A program made the translations under genes and the position numbers. Of a stretch of 64,000 bases of DNA, positions 35,238-43,820 are shown one piece after another (position 1 is the first letter of the stretch; each line of letters opens with the position of its first letter). The stretch is from Streptomyces sp. ML-6. Lineage in GTDB: Bacteria > Actinomycetota > Actinomycetes > Streptomycetales > Streptomycetaceae. The DNA is taken from positions 7,282,501 through 7,346,500 of the forward strand of contig NZ_JAOTIK010000001.1 in the NCBI RefSeq assembly GCF_030116705.1, read 5' to 3'. The notes below the pieces were generated by a model, which was not told the origin of the DNA, ran no database searches, and saw nothing but the letters and a program-made list of their open reading frames with translations.

Positions 35238-35999
35238 CTAACGGGCCCGGCCGTCCCCGGCCCGGTGCGTGATCCACACCCCCGGCTCCCAGTACGCGGC
35301 CAGGTCCCGCGCCCGGTCGACCCGGAGCGTCGCGAGACCGCCGGGGAAGACGTACTCCCCGTCCTCCGGGAAGGCGAGCCCGGTCCAGCTCTCCCACTCG
35401 GCGACCGTCCCCGTGATCCGCGAGGAACGCGCGGACGCCGCCGCCAGGGTGCCGCCCGCGCCCACCTGGGTCCGGATCCACGGATCGAACGGGGACCCGT
35501 CGTCCCGGGTCCACGCCGCGTACCGCTCGATCGGCACCAGCGGATACCGCTCCTTCCAGGTGGGACGCACCGGCACCAGGACCGTCGCGAGCCCGGCGCG
35601 CCGCGCCGTGTCCGCCATCGCGTCGAGCAGCACCTTGGACAGCCCCCGGCCCCGATGGTCCTCGGCCACCTCGATGCCCAGCGCGCACAGCGTGTCCGGG
35701 GCGCGCCCGGCGTCGCGGTCCGCGAAGGCCCGCGCGATCGAGTCGTCCAGCCCCGGGCCGAGGTCCGCCGCGGTGCCGTCCCAGGTACGGGGCAGCGAAC
35801 GGCCCGCACCGGCGATCACGTCGTGCTCGTCGTCGTACAGGAGGAACTGGAACTCCGGGAAGTCCTCGAACAGCCGGTTCCAGTAGTCCCCGTTGATGTC
35901 CCCGTGCAGGTTGTACTCGGGCACCACACCGGCGAACCGCTCGGGGATGCGGTCCCACAGCTCGGGCCGCTCCGAGTGACGTACCAGGACCAGGCTCAC
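35238..35999 (-). CDS. GNAT-family N-acetyltransferase
   Basis: This 253-aa protein has an acetyl-CoA-binding GNAT core (FQFLLYDDEHDVIAGAG, LGIEVAEDHRGRGLSKVLLDAM) with the R/Q-x-x-G-x-G/A phosphate loop in DHRGRGLS, and a C-terminal extension containing WESWTGLAFPEDGEYVFPGGL. Substrate is unknown. GTG 35999 overlaps the stop of the upstream methyltransferase (GTGA) and has GGGGAGG before it. The two genes are probably translated together. Confidence 0.82.
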   Translation of the reverse strand: MSLVLVRHSERPELWDRIPERFAGVVPEYNLHGDINGDYWNRLFEDFPEFQFLLYDDEHDVIAGAGRSLPRTWDGTAADLGPGLDDSIARAFADRDAGRAPDTLCALGIEVAEDHRGRGLSKVLLDAMADTARRAGLATVLVPVRPTWKERYPLVPIERYAAWTRDDGSPFDPWIRTQVGAGGTLAAASARSSRITGTVAEWESWTGLAFPEDGEYVFPGGLATLRVDRARDLAAYWEPGVWITHRAGDGRAR

Positions 36000-36868
36000 G
36001 GCGCCTCCCCGCGGGACGGGACCTCGATGTCCCAGACGATGACGATCGGGAGGCCGTCCCAGGCGGCGCGGGCTGCGTCCGCGATGAACTCCTCGTAACC
36101 ACCGGGCGCCAGACGCCCGTTGAACAACGGCTCGTGGCAGCCGCGCACCCGCAGCCCCGCCCGGCCGAACGCCTCCAGATAACGGCCCGGCAGATGGACG
36201 TGGTTGCGGACGAAGGCGAGTTCCTCGGCACCGTGCACGAAGAGACACTGGCCCTGGAGCGCGATCACGAACGGGTGCAGGTCCGTGACGACGATCCGCC
36301 CGCCCGGCCGCACCACCCGGGCCAGCTCCGCCACGCCGGGGACGAGATCCGGAAGGTGCGTCATGGCCAGCGAACAGACGGCGAGGTCGACGGAGTCGTC
36401 GTCGAGCGGCAGCCGGTCCAGGTGTCCCGTGCGGAACTCGGCCTCCGGGGTGTGCTCGCGGGCCTTCGCCATCATCTGCGGCGACTGGTCGACGCCGATG
36501 ACCCGGTGCCCGCGAGCGGCCAGCGCCCGGGTCTGTCGGCCCGTGCCGCAGGCGGCGTCGAGCGCCACCCCCGGTTCGAGGCCGTCGAGGATCGCGTGGA
36601 CGACCGGCTCCTCCACCTCGATGTACGAACTGGGCAGCGAGTCGTACACCGCCGACCAGGACGCGTAACCCGCCGCCGGGTCGAGCTCGCTGACCACGGC
36701 CCCGCCGTCCGGAAGCTTCTCCTCGTCGAGGACGAAGCGGCGCATCTCGGCCACCCGCTCCCGGAGGAACGCCTCGTCACCGTCCACGGCATGGCGCAGC
36801 AGCGCGAGCCCCTCTATCCCCAGCACCAGTTCCCGTACACGGAATTCACCGCGGAATTCATCGCTCAT
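35996..36868 (-). CDS. SAM-dependent methyltransferase
   Basis: This 290-aa class I methyltransferase has motif I ALDAACGTGRQT (about residues 103-114), an acidic SAM-ribose residue in VIGVDQSPQMM, and post-motif segments LAVCSLAMTHL and RVVRPGGRIVVTDLHP. An N-terminal helical extension of about 70 residues precedes the fold. No specific family signature shows the substrate. First gene of a two-gene minus-strand unit with the GNAT gene. Confidence 0.85.
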   Translation of the reverse strand: MSDEFRGEFRVRELVLGIEGLALLRHAVDGDEAFLRERVAEMRRFVLDEEKLPDGGAVVSELDPAAGYASWSAVYDSLPSSYIEVEEPVVHAILDGLEPGVALDAACGTGRQTRALAARGHRVIGVDQSPQMMAKAREHTPEAEFRTGHLDRLPLDDDSVDLAVCSLAMTHLPDLVPGVAELARVVRPGGRIVVTDLHPFVIALQGQCLFVHGAEELAFVRNHVHLPGRYLEAFGRAGLRVRGCHEPLFNGRLAPGGYEEFIADAARAAWDGLPIVIVWDIEVPSRGEAP

Positions 36869-37001
36869 GCGAGCCCCTCACCGATCGACGGACGGCCGTG
36901 CCTTTTTCCGGACTCCGCCCTACCCAACAGTCGTGACGGAAAGTCCCGGCCCACCTGCCGTGTCCGAAAACAGGGGATCGAATGGCCGGTTGGTGGTGCC
37001 G

Positions 37002-37030
37002 TTGTCGTCGGTGCGGCGGCTGCCTAGCAT
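37002..37030 (+). promoter_or_regulatory. Leaderless promoter of the dimethylformamidase-like gene
   Basis: TTGTCG (37002-37007) and TAGCAT (37025-37030) are separated by 17 bases, and ATG 37038 begins 7 bases after the -10 element. Confidence 0.6.
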
Positions 37031-37037
37031 GAGCGGC

Positions 37038-38528
37038 ATGATTGAGGGATATCTCGGACGTGAAAGTGTCACCGTCGGCGGGGAAGTGACGCTCCATCTC
37101 TCCACCGACGCCCCCCGGTTCCGACTCCGTTTCTACAGGCTCGGCGAAGAACTCATACCCGTCGGGGAATCCGGGGAGTATCCGGGCGCCCTGCACACCC
37201 CGCCCGGCCATCCCGACGAATTACCCGGACGCGCGTCGCCCGCCGACGACTGGAACTGGCCGCCGCTCACCCTGCCCGTGCCGGGGGACTGGGAGCCGGG
37301 AATCCATCTGGTCGAATTCGTCGAATGCGGCCCGGACCGCCCCGCCGACCCCCCGCTCCTCGACGCGGAGCACCTCGAGGGGCACGCCCGGGAATTCTTC
37401 GTCGTGCGCCCCCGCGTCCCCGGCAGCCGCTCCCGCATCCTCTACAAGAAGTCCACCTTCACCCGGCACGCCTACAACCGCTCCGACCGGCCCGGACTGG
37501 AACGCGCCGTCAGCCTCTACGACCACCCCGTCCACCGGGCCGGGAACGGCGACGAACCACGAGGTCACAAGGTCAGCTTCCACCGCCCCGGGGGTGTGAT
37601 CGACCTCGCCTACTGGGACGCGCCCTTCATCGCCTGGCTGGAACGCCACGGCTACCCCGTCGAGTACTGCACCGACCTCGACCTGCACGAGGACCCCGGC
37701 CTGCTCGCCCCCTACGACCTGCTCCTCAGCGTCGGCCACGACGAGTACTGGAGCGCCGCGATGCGCACCCACGCGGAGCGGTTCGTGGCCGACGGCGGGA
37801 ACATCGCCTTCCTCAGCGCCAACACCTGCTGGTGGCGGGTGCACCCGACGGACGGGAACACCGCTTTCGTCTCCGACACCGATCACCACGTCGGGGACGA
37901 ATATCCCCACCTGCCGGCCACCGACCAGTGGTGGGTGCCCGCGCCCGACGGAGTCGGAAATCCCGAGAACACGCTCACCGGAGTGAGTTTCCGGAACGGC
38001 GGAATGTGGCCCGCCACCGAATGGCCCGGCGACCGCCCCCGCGTCGGATACACCGTGCAGCACGCCGACCACTGGATCTACGAGGGCACCGGATTGCGCG
38101 ACGGATCCGACGGCGGAACGCCGGACCGGCTGGGAGCGGATACCCCCCTCATCGGATACGAATGCGACGGTGCCGCGTTCTCCTACGACGCGGACGGAAT
38201 CGCCCGCGCCACCGGGGAGGACGGAACCCCGAAATCCTTCCTCATTCTCGGAATTCACGTCCTCGAACCGGTGCACGAGGATTTCCATCACTTCAAATGG
38301 GGCCACTGGAACGGTCCCGTGCGCGAATCGACCATCAGCAGCCCCCGGGCCGCCACCATGGGTCTCCACGACGCCGGTGGCGGCACCGTCTTCACCGCCG
38401 GTACCACCGACTGGCCCGTGGTCTGCGGACACGAACAGGACCCGGCCGTCGTCCGCGTCACCCGCAACCTCCTCGACCGGCTCCGCCACCGCAGTCCACG
38501 GACCGGACCAGCTCGTCCAGACCGGTGA
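37038..38528 (+). CDS. N,N-dimethylformamidase large-subunit-like protein, TTA-containing
   Basis: This 496-aa protein resembles the C-terminal domain of N,N-dimethylformamidase beta subunits. Characteristic segments are YNRSDRPGLERAVSLYDHP, VIDLAYWDAPFIAWLERHGYPVEYCTDLDLHE, LLLSVGHDEYWSAAMRTHAERFVADGGNIAFLSANTCWWR and the C-terminal HFKWGHWNGP. The partner small subunit is absent, and many actinobacterial homologues are annotated only by this domain, so amidase activity is unproven. ATG 37029 is a 3-residue-longer alternative overlapping the -10 element. Codon 62 (37221-37223) is TTA. The 3' end overlaps the convergent HAD gene by 71 bases. Confidence 0.78.
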   Translation: MIEGYLGRESVTVGGEVTLHLSTDAPRFRLRFYRLGEELIPVGESGEYPGALHTPPGHPDELPGRASPADDWNWPPLTLPVPGDWEPGIHLVEFVECGPDRPADPPLLDAEHLEGHAREFFVVRPRVPGSRSRILYKKSTFTRHAYNRSDRPGLERAVSLYDHPVHRAGNGDEPRGHKVSFHRPGGVIDLAYWDAPFIAWLERHGYPVEYCTDLDLHEDPGLLAPYDLLLSVGHDEYWSAAMRTHAERFVADGGNIAFLSANTCWWRVHPTDGNTAFVSDTDHHVGDEYPHLPATDQWWVPAPDGVGNPENTLTGVSFRNGGMWPATEWPGDRPRVGYTVQHADHWIYEGTGLRDGSDGGTPDRLGADTPLIGYECDGAAFSYDADGIARATGEDGTPKSFLILGIHVLEPVHEDFHHFKWGHWNGPVRESTISSPRAATMGLHDAGGGTVFTAGTTDWPVVCGHEQDPAVVRVTRNLLDRLRHRSPRTGPARPDR

Positions 38529-39210
38529 TCCGCACCACTCCCTCCGGCAGGGGCGGTGCGACCCCGTCCACCGCCCGGTCGGGCCGCCACAGGTGCGCCG
38601 CCCGCATCCCCGCCGCCAGCGGACCGAGCACGTCGGGGACCCACATGTCCCCGACGAACAGCACCCGGTCCGCCGGCAGCGCGCAGCGCTCGGCCAGCGT
38701 GCGGTAGATCAGCGGATGCGGCTTGCGGGCCCCCGCCCGCGCGGAGCCCACCACCACGTCCACGGCCCCGCCGATCCCCACCGATTCGACGCACTCCTCC
38801 AGGTTCCAGAACCAGTTGGAGCACACCCCGATCAGCAGGCCCCGCTCCCGCAGCTGTGCGAGCACGCCGGGCACATCCGGATAGAGCTCCAGCCGGATCG
38901 CCTTCATCGCCCGGTCGAGCTCGGCGACCAGACCCTCGAGCTCGGCCTCCGGCACACCGCAGGCCCGCGCCCGGCGCCGCAGCCGGTCGCGTTCCCACGT
39001 CACGTACGCCGTCTCGTCGACCGAGTGCGCCGCGTGCTCCTCGCCCTCGCCGGGGCCCACCGACCACTGGTCGCCCCAGAGGTCGCCCTGCGCCGCCAGG
39101 CCCCGGCGGGCGAAGATGCCGCGATGGTCCGGCGGCAACGGCTCCACCATCCGCACGAGCGTCCCGTAGAAGTCGAGGACGACCGCACGGGTTTTGTCCG
39201 TCACCACCAC
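38458..39210 (-). CDS. HAD-superfamily hydrolase
   Basis: This 250-aa haloacid-dehalogenase-like phosphatase has motif I VVLDFYGTLV, motif II in IGVCSNWFWN, motif III Lys in ARKPHPLIYRTL and motif IV LFVGDMWVPDVLG, with an inserted helical cap (about 40-115). A phospho-sugar or similar small substrate is plausible given its neighbours. Start is GTG 39210; two more GTG codons follow at once, so the exact start is uncertain by up to two residues. It ends 71 bases inside the 3' end of the convergent dimethylformamidase-like gene and begins 9 bases after the amidinotransferase stop. Confidence 0.82.
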   Translation of the reverse strand: MVVTDKTRAVVLDFYGTLVRMVEPLPPDHRGIFARRGLAAQGDLWGDQWSVGPGEGEEHAAHSVDETAYVTWERDRLRRRARACGVPEAELEGLVAELDRAMKAIRLELYPDVPGVLAQLRERGLLIGVCSNWFWNLEECVESVGIGGAVDVVVGSARAGARKPHPLIYRTLAERCALPADRVLFVGDMWVPDVLGPLAAGMRAAHLWRPDRAVDGVAPPLPEGVVRITGLDELVRSVDCGGGAGRGGCG

Positions 39211-39219
39211 GGAATCCGC

Positions 39220-40398
39220 CTAGAACCGGCCGTAGCGGTGCGGGAAGTAGTCCTCCAGAGTGCCGTCCCGCTCGATGTCGACGGTCGCGCAGTGCAGTCC
39301 GCCGCCGAACGGTCCCACTGCCCGGAACGGCACCGGCACGATCTCGAACCCGTACGAGGACAACTGCTCGGCGAGCCGCACCTCCTTCTCCTCCACGCAC
39401 AGGGTGTTCTGGTCGAGGTTCAGCATGTTCCCCGCGAGCCACGGGCTGCAGAAGGACAACTTCGGCGGGTGGTCCCAGCTGGCCGGCTGCACGGCCTCCA
39501 CGATCTCCCAGTCGTTGAGCTTGAAGAACTCCATCAGCTCGGCGTCCGCGAGCCGCTCCCCGCAGTGCAGCACCAGACCGGGCCGCAGCGGCACCCAGGT
39601 CGCGTCGATGTGCAGCGGATGCGTGTTGGTCGAGGTCACCGCGTGCACCCGGTGGTCGGGGAAGTGGCGGCGCAGCCACTCGTAGCCGCTCCTGTTGGTG
39701 ACGAACGACAACTGCACGAAGAGGTCCTTGCCGAACCGCGCCACGTCCGCGGCGTCGAAGAGCGGCTCCGCCTCGGTGAGCACCAGGTCGTAGTCACGGA
39801 CCCGGGCCAACTGCTCCTCGGTCGGCAGGTCGTTGTACGTGTCCCAGAAACCGGTCTTGTACGAGGCGTCCGTGAGCCGCGGCTTGGGCGCGGCCTCCCA
39901 GCGCATCCGGTCGTCGGAGTCGAACAGGTTCTGCAGCACCGGCCGGTAGCACAGGTACTCGAACCAGCGGCTGCGGTACGACATGGTCGCTTCGAGGACC
40001 TCGTTGCCGACCGTCAGCAGCAGGTCCCGGGGCGGCATGCAGCCGAACATCGAGTCGTGCGTCCACTCCGGGGTGGACACCTCCCGGGTGAAGTCGATCG
40101 GGGTGGGACGGTCCACGCGGATGCCGCGCCGCCGCAGCATGTCCGCGAAGTCGTCGAGCTGCTGCTCGGCCTCGGCCACCATGTCCGCGGGCATGGGGCC
40201 GTAGGTCCCCAACGGGAAGCCGTCGTCGGGGTAGTCGCGGCGCACCGCGTGCTCGGGAGCCTGCACCACGGTGCCCTCCGCGCGGCCGACGATCACATGC
40301 CTCAACGGGTCCCACCCGTTCCAGGCGTTGACCCGTACGGGGCGCTCGGAGCCGGCGGGAGAGGAGGCGTCGGACGCGGGGATGCTCTGCTCGGTCAC
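39220..40398 (-). CDS. Amidinotransferase (glycine/inosamine amidinotransferase family)
   Basis: This 392-aa enzyme of the arginine:glycine / arginine:inosamine-phosphate amidinotransferase family moves the amidino group of arginine to an amine. The catalytic Cys is in GGGLHCATVD (Cys370), the His in THPLHIDATWVPL, and the acidic partner in the TREVSTPEWTHDS/ MFGCMPPRD region. The acceptor (glycine, lysine, aminocyclitol or another amine) cannot be read. GTG 40398 was chosen from the AAGGG site 7 bases upstream. It is coupled to the HAD phosphatase gene and divergent from a sugar ABC importer, a context that suggests an amino-sugar or cyclitol acceptor. Confidence 0.85.
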   Translation of the reverse strand: MTEQSIPASDASSPAGSERPVRVNAWNGWDPLRHVIVGRAEGTVVQAPEHAVRRDYPDDGFPLGTYGPMPADMVAEAEQQLDDFADMLRRRGIRVDRPTPIDFTREVSTPEWTHDSMFGCMPPRDLLLTVGNEVLEATMSYRSRWFEYLCYRPVLQNLFDSDDRMRWEAAPKPRLTDASYKTGFWDTYNDLPTEEQLARVRDYDLVLTEAEPLFDAADVARFGKDLFVQLSFVTNRSGYEWLRRHFPDHRVHAVTSTNTHPLHIDATWVPLRPGLVLHCGERLADAELMEFFKLNDWEIVEAVQPASWDHPPKLSFCSPWLAGNMLNLDQNTLCVEEKEVRLAEQLSSYGFEIVPVPFRAVGPFGGGLHCATVDIERDGTLEDYFPHRYGRF

Positions 40399-40495
40399 GT
40401 ACAAGCCCTTCGATCGGGGTTGTGGAGTGCAGCAGGGGCCCAAACTGCGGGCACCATGCCGTCACCGTCAAGAGCGACCCGGCCACCTGCCGTGT

Positions 40496-40509
40496 CATTC
40501 ACGTCAATG
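40496..40509. promoter_or_regulatory. Operator-like dyad between amidinotransferase and sugar importer
   Basis: CATTCACGTCAATG is palindromic at 12 of 14 positions with a central ACGT, in the style of LacI-type operators. It lies in the 313-base divergent region, about 100 bases from the amidinotransferase start and 200 from the importer start. Confidence 0.4.
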
Positions 40510-40551
40510 TGGCCCGAGTACGACCCCGCTTTTTTCGTCACCGCATGACAT

Positions 40552-40563
40552 CGGTGCAGACCA
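40552..40563. promoter_or_regulatory. Degenerate DasR-like half palindrome
   Basis: Read on the minus strand, TGGTCTGCACCG matches the DasR consensus at 9 of 12 positions, with one arm intact. It is 148 bases upstream of the sugar-binding lipoprotein start. It is weaker than the chitinase site. No other feature is visible in 40564-40700 apart from the ribosome-binding site. Confidence 0.25.
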
Positions 40564-40711
40564 ATGGGTGAACGCTGGGCCCTTCGTGGGAAGTACACCG
40601 CCGTCTTCCGGCCGAAACTCCGTGTCGTGGCGGGGAGCAGTGATCAGCGGGGTAGTGAGAAGACCGTCACCGAAGCCCGCACATCTTGACGAATTCCGCA
40701 CGGAGGAACCC

Positions 40712-41995
40712 ATGACACTGCGTCTGCCCCGCCGATCCGGGATTCTGGGGGCCTTGTTGCTGCTCACGGTGGTGGGATGCGGTTCGGGCGACGGGGGCGG
40801 ACGGGCGGGTGACAACCTGACGGTGTGGCTGACCGTGGACGCCCGCGAGAGCTGGCCCGGGATGGTCGCCGCCGCCAACGCCAGGTTCGCGAAGCAGCAC
40901 CCGGGCGTGAAGGTCGACGTCCAGTACCAGCAGTGGACGACGAAGAACCAGAAACTCGATGCCGTCCTCGCGGGCCGGAACGTGCCCGACGTGGTCGAGA
41001 TGGGCAACAGCGAAACCACCAACTACCTCGTCAACGACACCTTCGCACCACTGGACCCGAAGACCTTCGACCGGTCCGCCCAGTGGCTGCCCGCCCTCGC
41101 CGACGCCTGTCGTCTCGACGGCGAGACGTACTGCGTGCCGTACTACGCGGGAGCGCGCGTCGGCGTCTACCGCACCGACTACTTCAAGGAAGCCGGCATC
41201 ACCCGCGCCCCGCGCACCTACCCCGAACTGATCTCCGCCCTCGACGGGCTCAAGAAGAAGTACGGCGCCGAGGACCCCTCCTTCTCGGCCCTCTACCTGC
41301 CCGGCCGCTACTGGTCCGCCGCCATGGGCTTCGTCAAGGACGCGGGCGGCGAGATGGCGGTGGAGAAGAACGGCCGCTGGCAGGGCGCGTTCTCCTCGCC
41401 GAAGTCCATCGCCGGACTCACCACCTGGAAGAAGCTCCTGGACGACTACTACGTCGGCGACCGGGCGAAGGACAACGGCGACCAGCCGGCCGTCGTCGGA
41501 CAGGGCAAGGTCGGCGTCTTCTACGGCAACACCTGGGAGGCCCAGGCCGCCGCCGACTCCCGCTCCGGGGGCGACCCGGCCCTCAAGGGCAAGTTCGCCA
41601 CCTTCGCCTTCCCCGGCCCCTCCGGACAACTGCTCCCGCCGTTCCTCGGCGGCTCCACCCTGGCCGTGCCCGCCAAGTCGCGGAACCAGGACCTGGCCGC
41701 CGACTGGATCCGCATCTTCACCGACAGCAAGTCCCAGCAGAAACTGATCGAGGCCAACACCCTCCCGAACAACACCGTGCAACTCGCCGACGTCGCCGCC
41801 GGAGGCATAAACGGTCCCGCGGCCCAGGCCGCCGCGCGCGGCTGGGTCACCCCGCTGGCCCCCGGCTGGACCTCGGTGGAGAAGTCCAACGTCCTGCCCG
41901 AGATGCTGGAACGCATCGCCACCGGAAAGGCGTCCGTGCGGGACGCCGCACGCGAGGCGGACCGCAGGATCGACGCAGTGATCAATGAGCGCTGA
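40712..41995 (+). CDS. Sugar ABC-transporter substrate-binding lipoprotein
   Basis: This 427-aa family 1 solute-binding protein has a lipoprotein signal (basic MTLRLPRRSG, hydrophobic core, lipobox VVGC), then NLTVWLTVDARESW, PDVVEMGNSETTNYL, YCVPYYAGARVGVYRTDYFKEAGI and FLGGSTLAVPAKSRN. It is exported and lipid-anchored, delivering an oligosaccharide or sugar derivative to the two permeases that follow. GGAGGAA precedes ATG 40712. The stop overlaps the next start by 11 bases. As in most streptomycete sugar importers there is no ATPase gene, so a shared ATPase such as MsiK is expected. Confidence 0.9.
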   Translation: MTLRLPRRSGILGALLLLTVVGCGSGDGGGRAGDNLTVWLTVDARESWPGMVAAANARFAKQHPGVKVDVQYQQWTTKNQKLDAVLAGRNVPDVVEMGNSETTNYLVNDTFAPLDPKTFDRSAQWLPALADACRLDGETYCVPYYAGARVGVYRTDYFKEAGITRAPRTYPELISALDGLKKKYGAEDPSFSALYLPGRYWSAAMGFVKDAGGEMAVEKNGRWQGAFSSPKSIAGLTTWKKLLDDYYVGDRAKDNGDQPAVVGQGKVGVFYGNTWEAQAAADSRSGGDPALKGKFATFAFPGPSGQLLPPFLGGSTLAVPAKSRNQDLAADWIRIFTDSKSQQKLIEANTLPNNTVQLADVAAGGINGPAAQAAARGWVTPLAPGWTSVEKSNVLPEMLERIATGKASVRDAAREADRRIDAVINER

Positions 41996-42899
41996 TCCGG
42001 CAGGCCGGAGGCCACGCCCCCTTCTGCCCTACCTGCTGATCGCCCCGTCCCTCCTCGCGCTCGTCGTGGTCCTGGCCTACCCGCTGGTCGACATGGTCAC
42101 CCTGGCCTTCCAGGACATGACCCGCAAGGAGCTGTTCAGCGGCGCGACACCACCCTGGGCCGGTCTCGCGCAGTTCCGGACGATCCTCGGCGACGAGTTC
42201 TTCTGGACGGTGGTGGCCCGCACGGCCCTGTTCACCGTCGTCTGCGTCACCCTCACCATGCTGGTCGGCCTGCTGATCGCCCTGCTGATGCGGCGGACCG
42301 AGCCCTGGGTGCGGGCGATCCTCGGCGGTGTGCTCGTCGCCGTGTGGGCGATGCCGGTGATGGTCGCCGCGGCCATCTTCCGCTGGCTCTTCGACGCGGA
42401 CTACGGCCTCGTCAACTGGCTCCTCACGACGCTGCCCGGCGTCGACCTCGCCCGCCACAACTGGTTCACCGACCCCTGGCAGGGCTTCGCCGTGATCACC
42501 GCGGTCGTCGTCTGGGGCGCGCTGCCGTTCGTCGCCGTCAGCCTGCACGCGGCACTCGCCCAGATCCCGCAGGAACTGGAGGAGTCCGCCCTCATCGACG
42601 GCGCCCGCCCGTTCCAGGTCTTCCGGTACGTCACCTTCCCCTCCATCAAACCCCTCTTCGTGATGGTCACCACCCTGATGGCGATCTGGGACTTCGGCGT
42701 CTTCAACCAGATCTGGCTGATGCGCGGCGGCCAGCCGGAACGCGAGTACTACCTGCTCGGCGTCTACTCCTTCATCGAGTCGTTCGCCGTCAACCGCTAC
42801 AGCACCGGAGCCGCGATCGCCCTGGTCACCGTCATCCTGCTGCTCGCCGGTGCCGTCGTGTACCTGCGGCAGATGCTGAGACTGGGGGAGGCCGAATGA
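41985..42899 (+). CDS. Sugar ABC-transporter permease (MalF type)
   Basis: This 304-aa inner-membrane permease has six predicted helices (first PYLLIAPSLLALVVVLAYPLV). The cytoplasmic EAA loop reads EESALIDGARPFQVFRYVTFP, the docking site for the ATPase. It starts inside the binding-protein gene and shares an ATGA overlap with the second permease, giving strong translational coupling. Confidence 0.92.
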   Translation: MSADPAGRRPRPLLPYLLIAPSLLALVVVLAYPLVDMVTLAFQDMTRKELFSGATPPWAGLAQFRTILGDEFFWTVVARTALFTVVCVTLTMLVGLLIALLMRRTEPWVRAILGGVLVAVWAMPVMVAAAIFRWLFDADYGLVNWLLTTLPGVDLARHNWFTDPWQGFAVITAVVVWGALPFVAVSLHAALAQIPQELEESALIDGARPFQVFRYVTFPSIKPLFVMVTTLMAIWDFGVFNQIWLMRGGQPEREYYLLGVYSFIESFAVNRYSTGAAIALVTVILLLAGAVVYLRQMLRLGEAE

Positions 42900-43753
42900 G
42901 CCCGGTGAGCAAGGGGCGCGGGACGAGAACCGCACGCCGCCACCGACGCCGGTACAACCTCCTCGGCCTCCTCGTGGCGGCCATCCTCGGCTTCCCCGTC
43001 TACTGGATGGTCCTCACCGCGTTCCGGCCCGCGACCGAGATCCTCAGGCTGCCGCCCGAGTTCTGGCCGAGCAACCCCACCCTTGACAACTTCGCCCGCG
43101 CGATGAGCACGGAGACCTTCTGGTCCAACGTCCGCTCCAGCGCCGTCATCGGCCTGGGCACCGTCCTGGTCTCCCTCCTGGTCGGCACCCTCGCCGCGTT
43201 CGCCCTGGCCCGCTTCCGCTTCGCCGGCCGCAAGGCGTTCGTCGTCGTCGTCCTCACCGTCCAGATGATCCCGCTCGCCGCCCTCATCATCCCCGTCTAC
43301 CTGCTGCTCAACGACGCCGGCCTCACCGACAGCCTCGGCGGCGTGATCCTCGTCTACCTCGTCTTCACCCTGCCGTTCACCGTGTGGATGCTGCGCGGCT
43401 TCATCGCCGCGATCCCGGTGGAGCTCGAGGAGGCGGCGATGGTCGACGGCTGCAGCCGGTTCGGCGCCTTCGCCCGCGTCGTCCTGCCGCTGCTCGCCCC
43501 CGGCCTCGTCGCCACCTCCGTCTTCGCGATGGTGCAGGCGTGGAACGAGTACGTCCTCGTCTACGTCCTGCTGTCCACCCCGGAGAAACAGACCCTCAGC
43601 ATCTGGCTGGTCTCCTTCCAGACCAGTTTCGGCACCGACTACGGCGGACTGATGGCGGGCGCCACACTCACCGCCCTGCCCGTCGTCGTCTTCTTCCTGG
43701 CCGTCCAGCGCAAGATCGCCGCGGGGCTGGCCACCGGAGCGGTCAAGGGCTGA
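42896..43753 (+). CDS. Sugar ABC-transporter permease (MalG type)
   Basis: This 285-aa permease has a basic N-terminus, six helices and the EAA loop EEAAMVDGCSRFGAFARVVLP. It is the second half of the transmembrane channel with the preceding MalF-type subunit. ATG 42896 overlaps its stop. The radical SAM gene follows 67 bases later in the same direction and could be part of the same transcript. Confidence 0.92.
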   Translation: MSPVSKGRGTRTARRHRRRYNLLGLLVAAILGFPVYWMVLTAFRPATEILRLPPEFWPSNPTLDNFARAMSTETFWSNVRSSAVIGLGTVLVSLLVGTLAAFALARFRFAGRKAFVVVVLTVQMIPLAALIIPVYLLLNDAGLTDSLGGVILVYLVFTLPFTVWMLRGFIAAIPVELEEAAMVDGCSRFGAFARVVLPLLAPGLVATSVFAMVQAWNEYVLVYVLLSTPEKQTLSIWLVSFQTSFGTDYGGLMAGATLTALPVVVFFLAVQRKIAAGLATGAVKG

Positions 43754-43820
43754 GCGACGCCCGGCCGGAACCGGTACGACCCGCCGACGACACCCCGCAC
43801 ATCCTCCAGAGGAGAGTTCC

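Noticed and set aside
40552..40563. Confident DasR site at the sugar importer
   Set aside because: Only 9 of 12 consensus positions match and one arm is imperfect. It is kept as a low-confidence note only.
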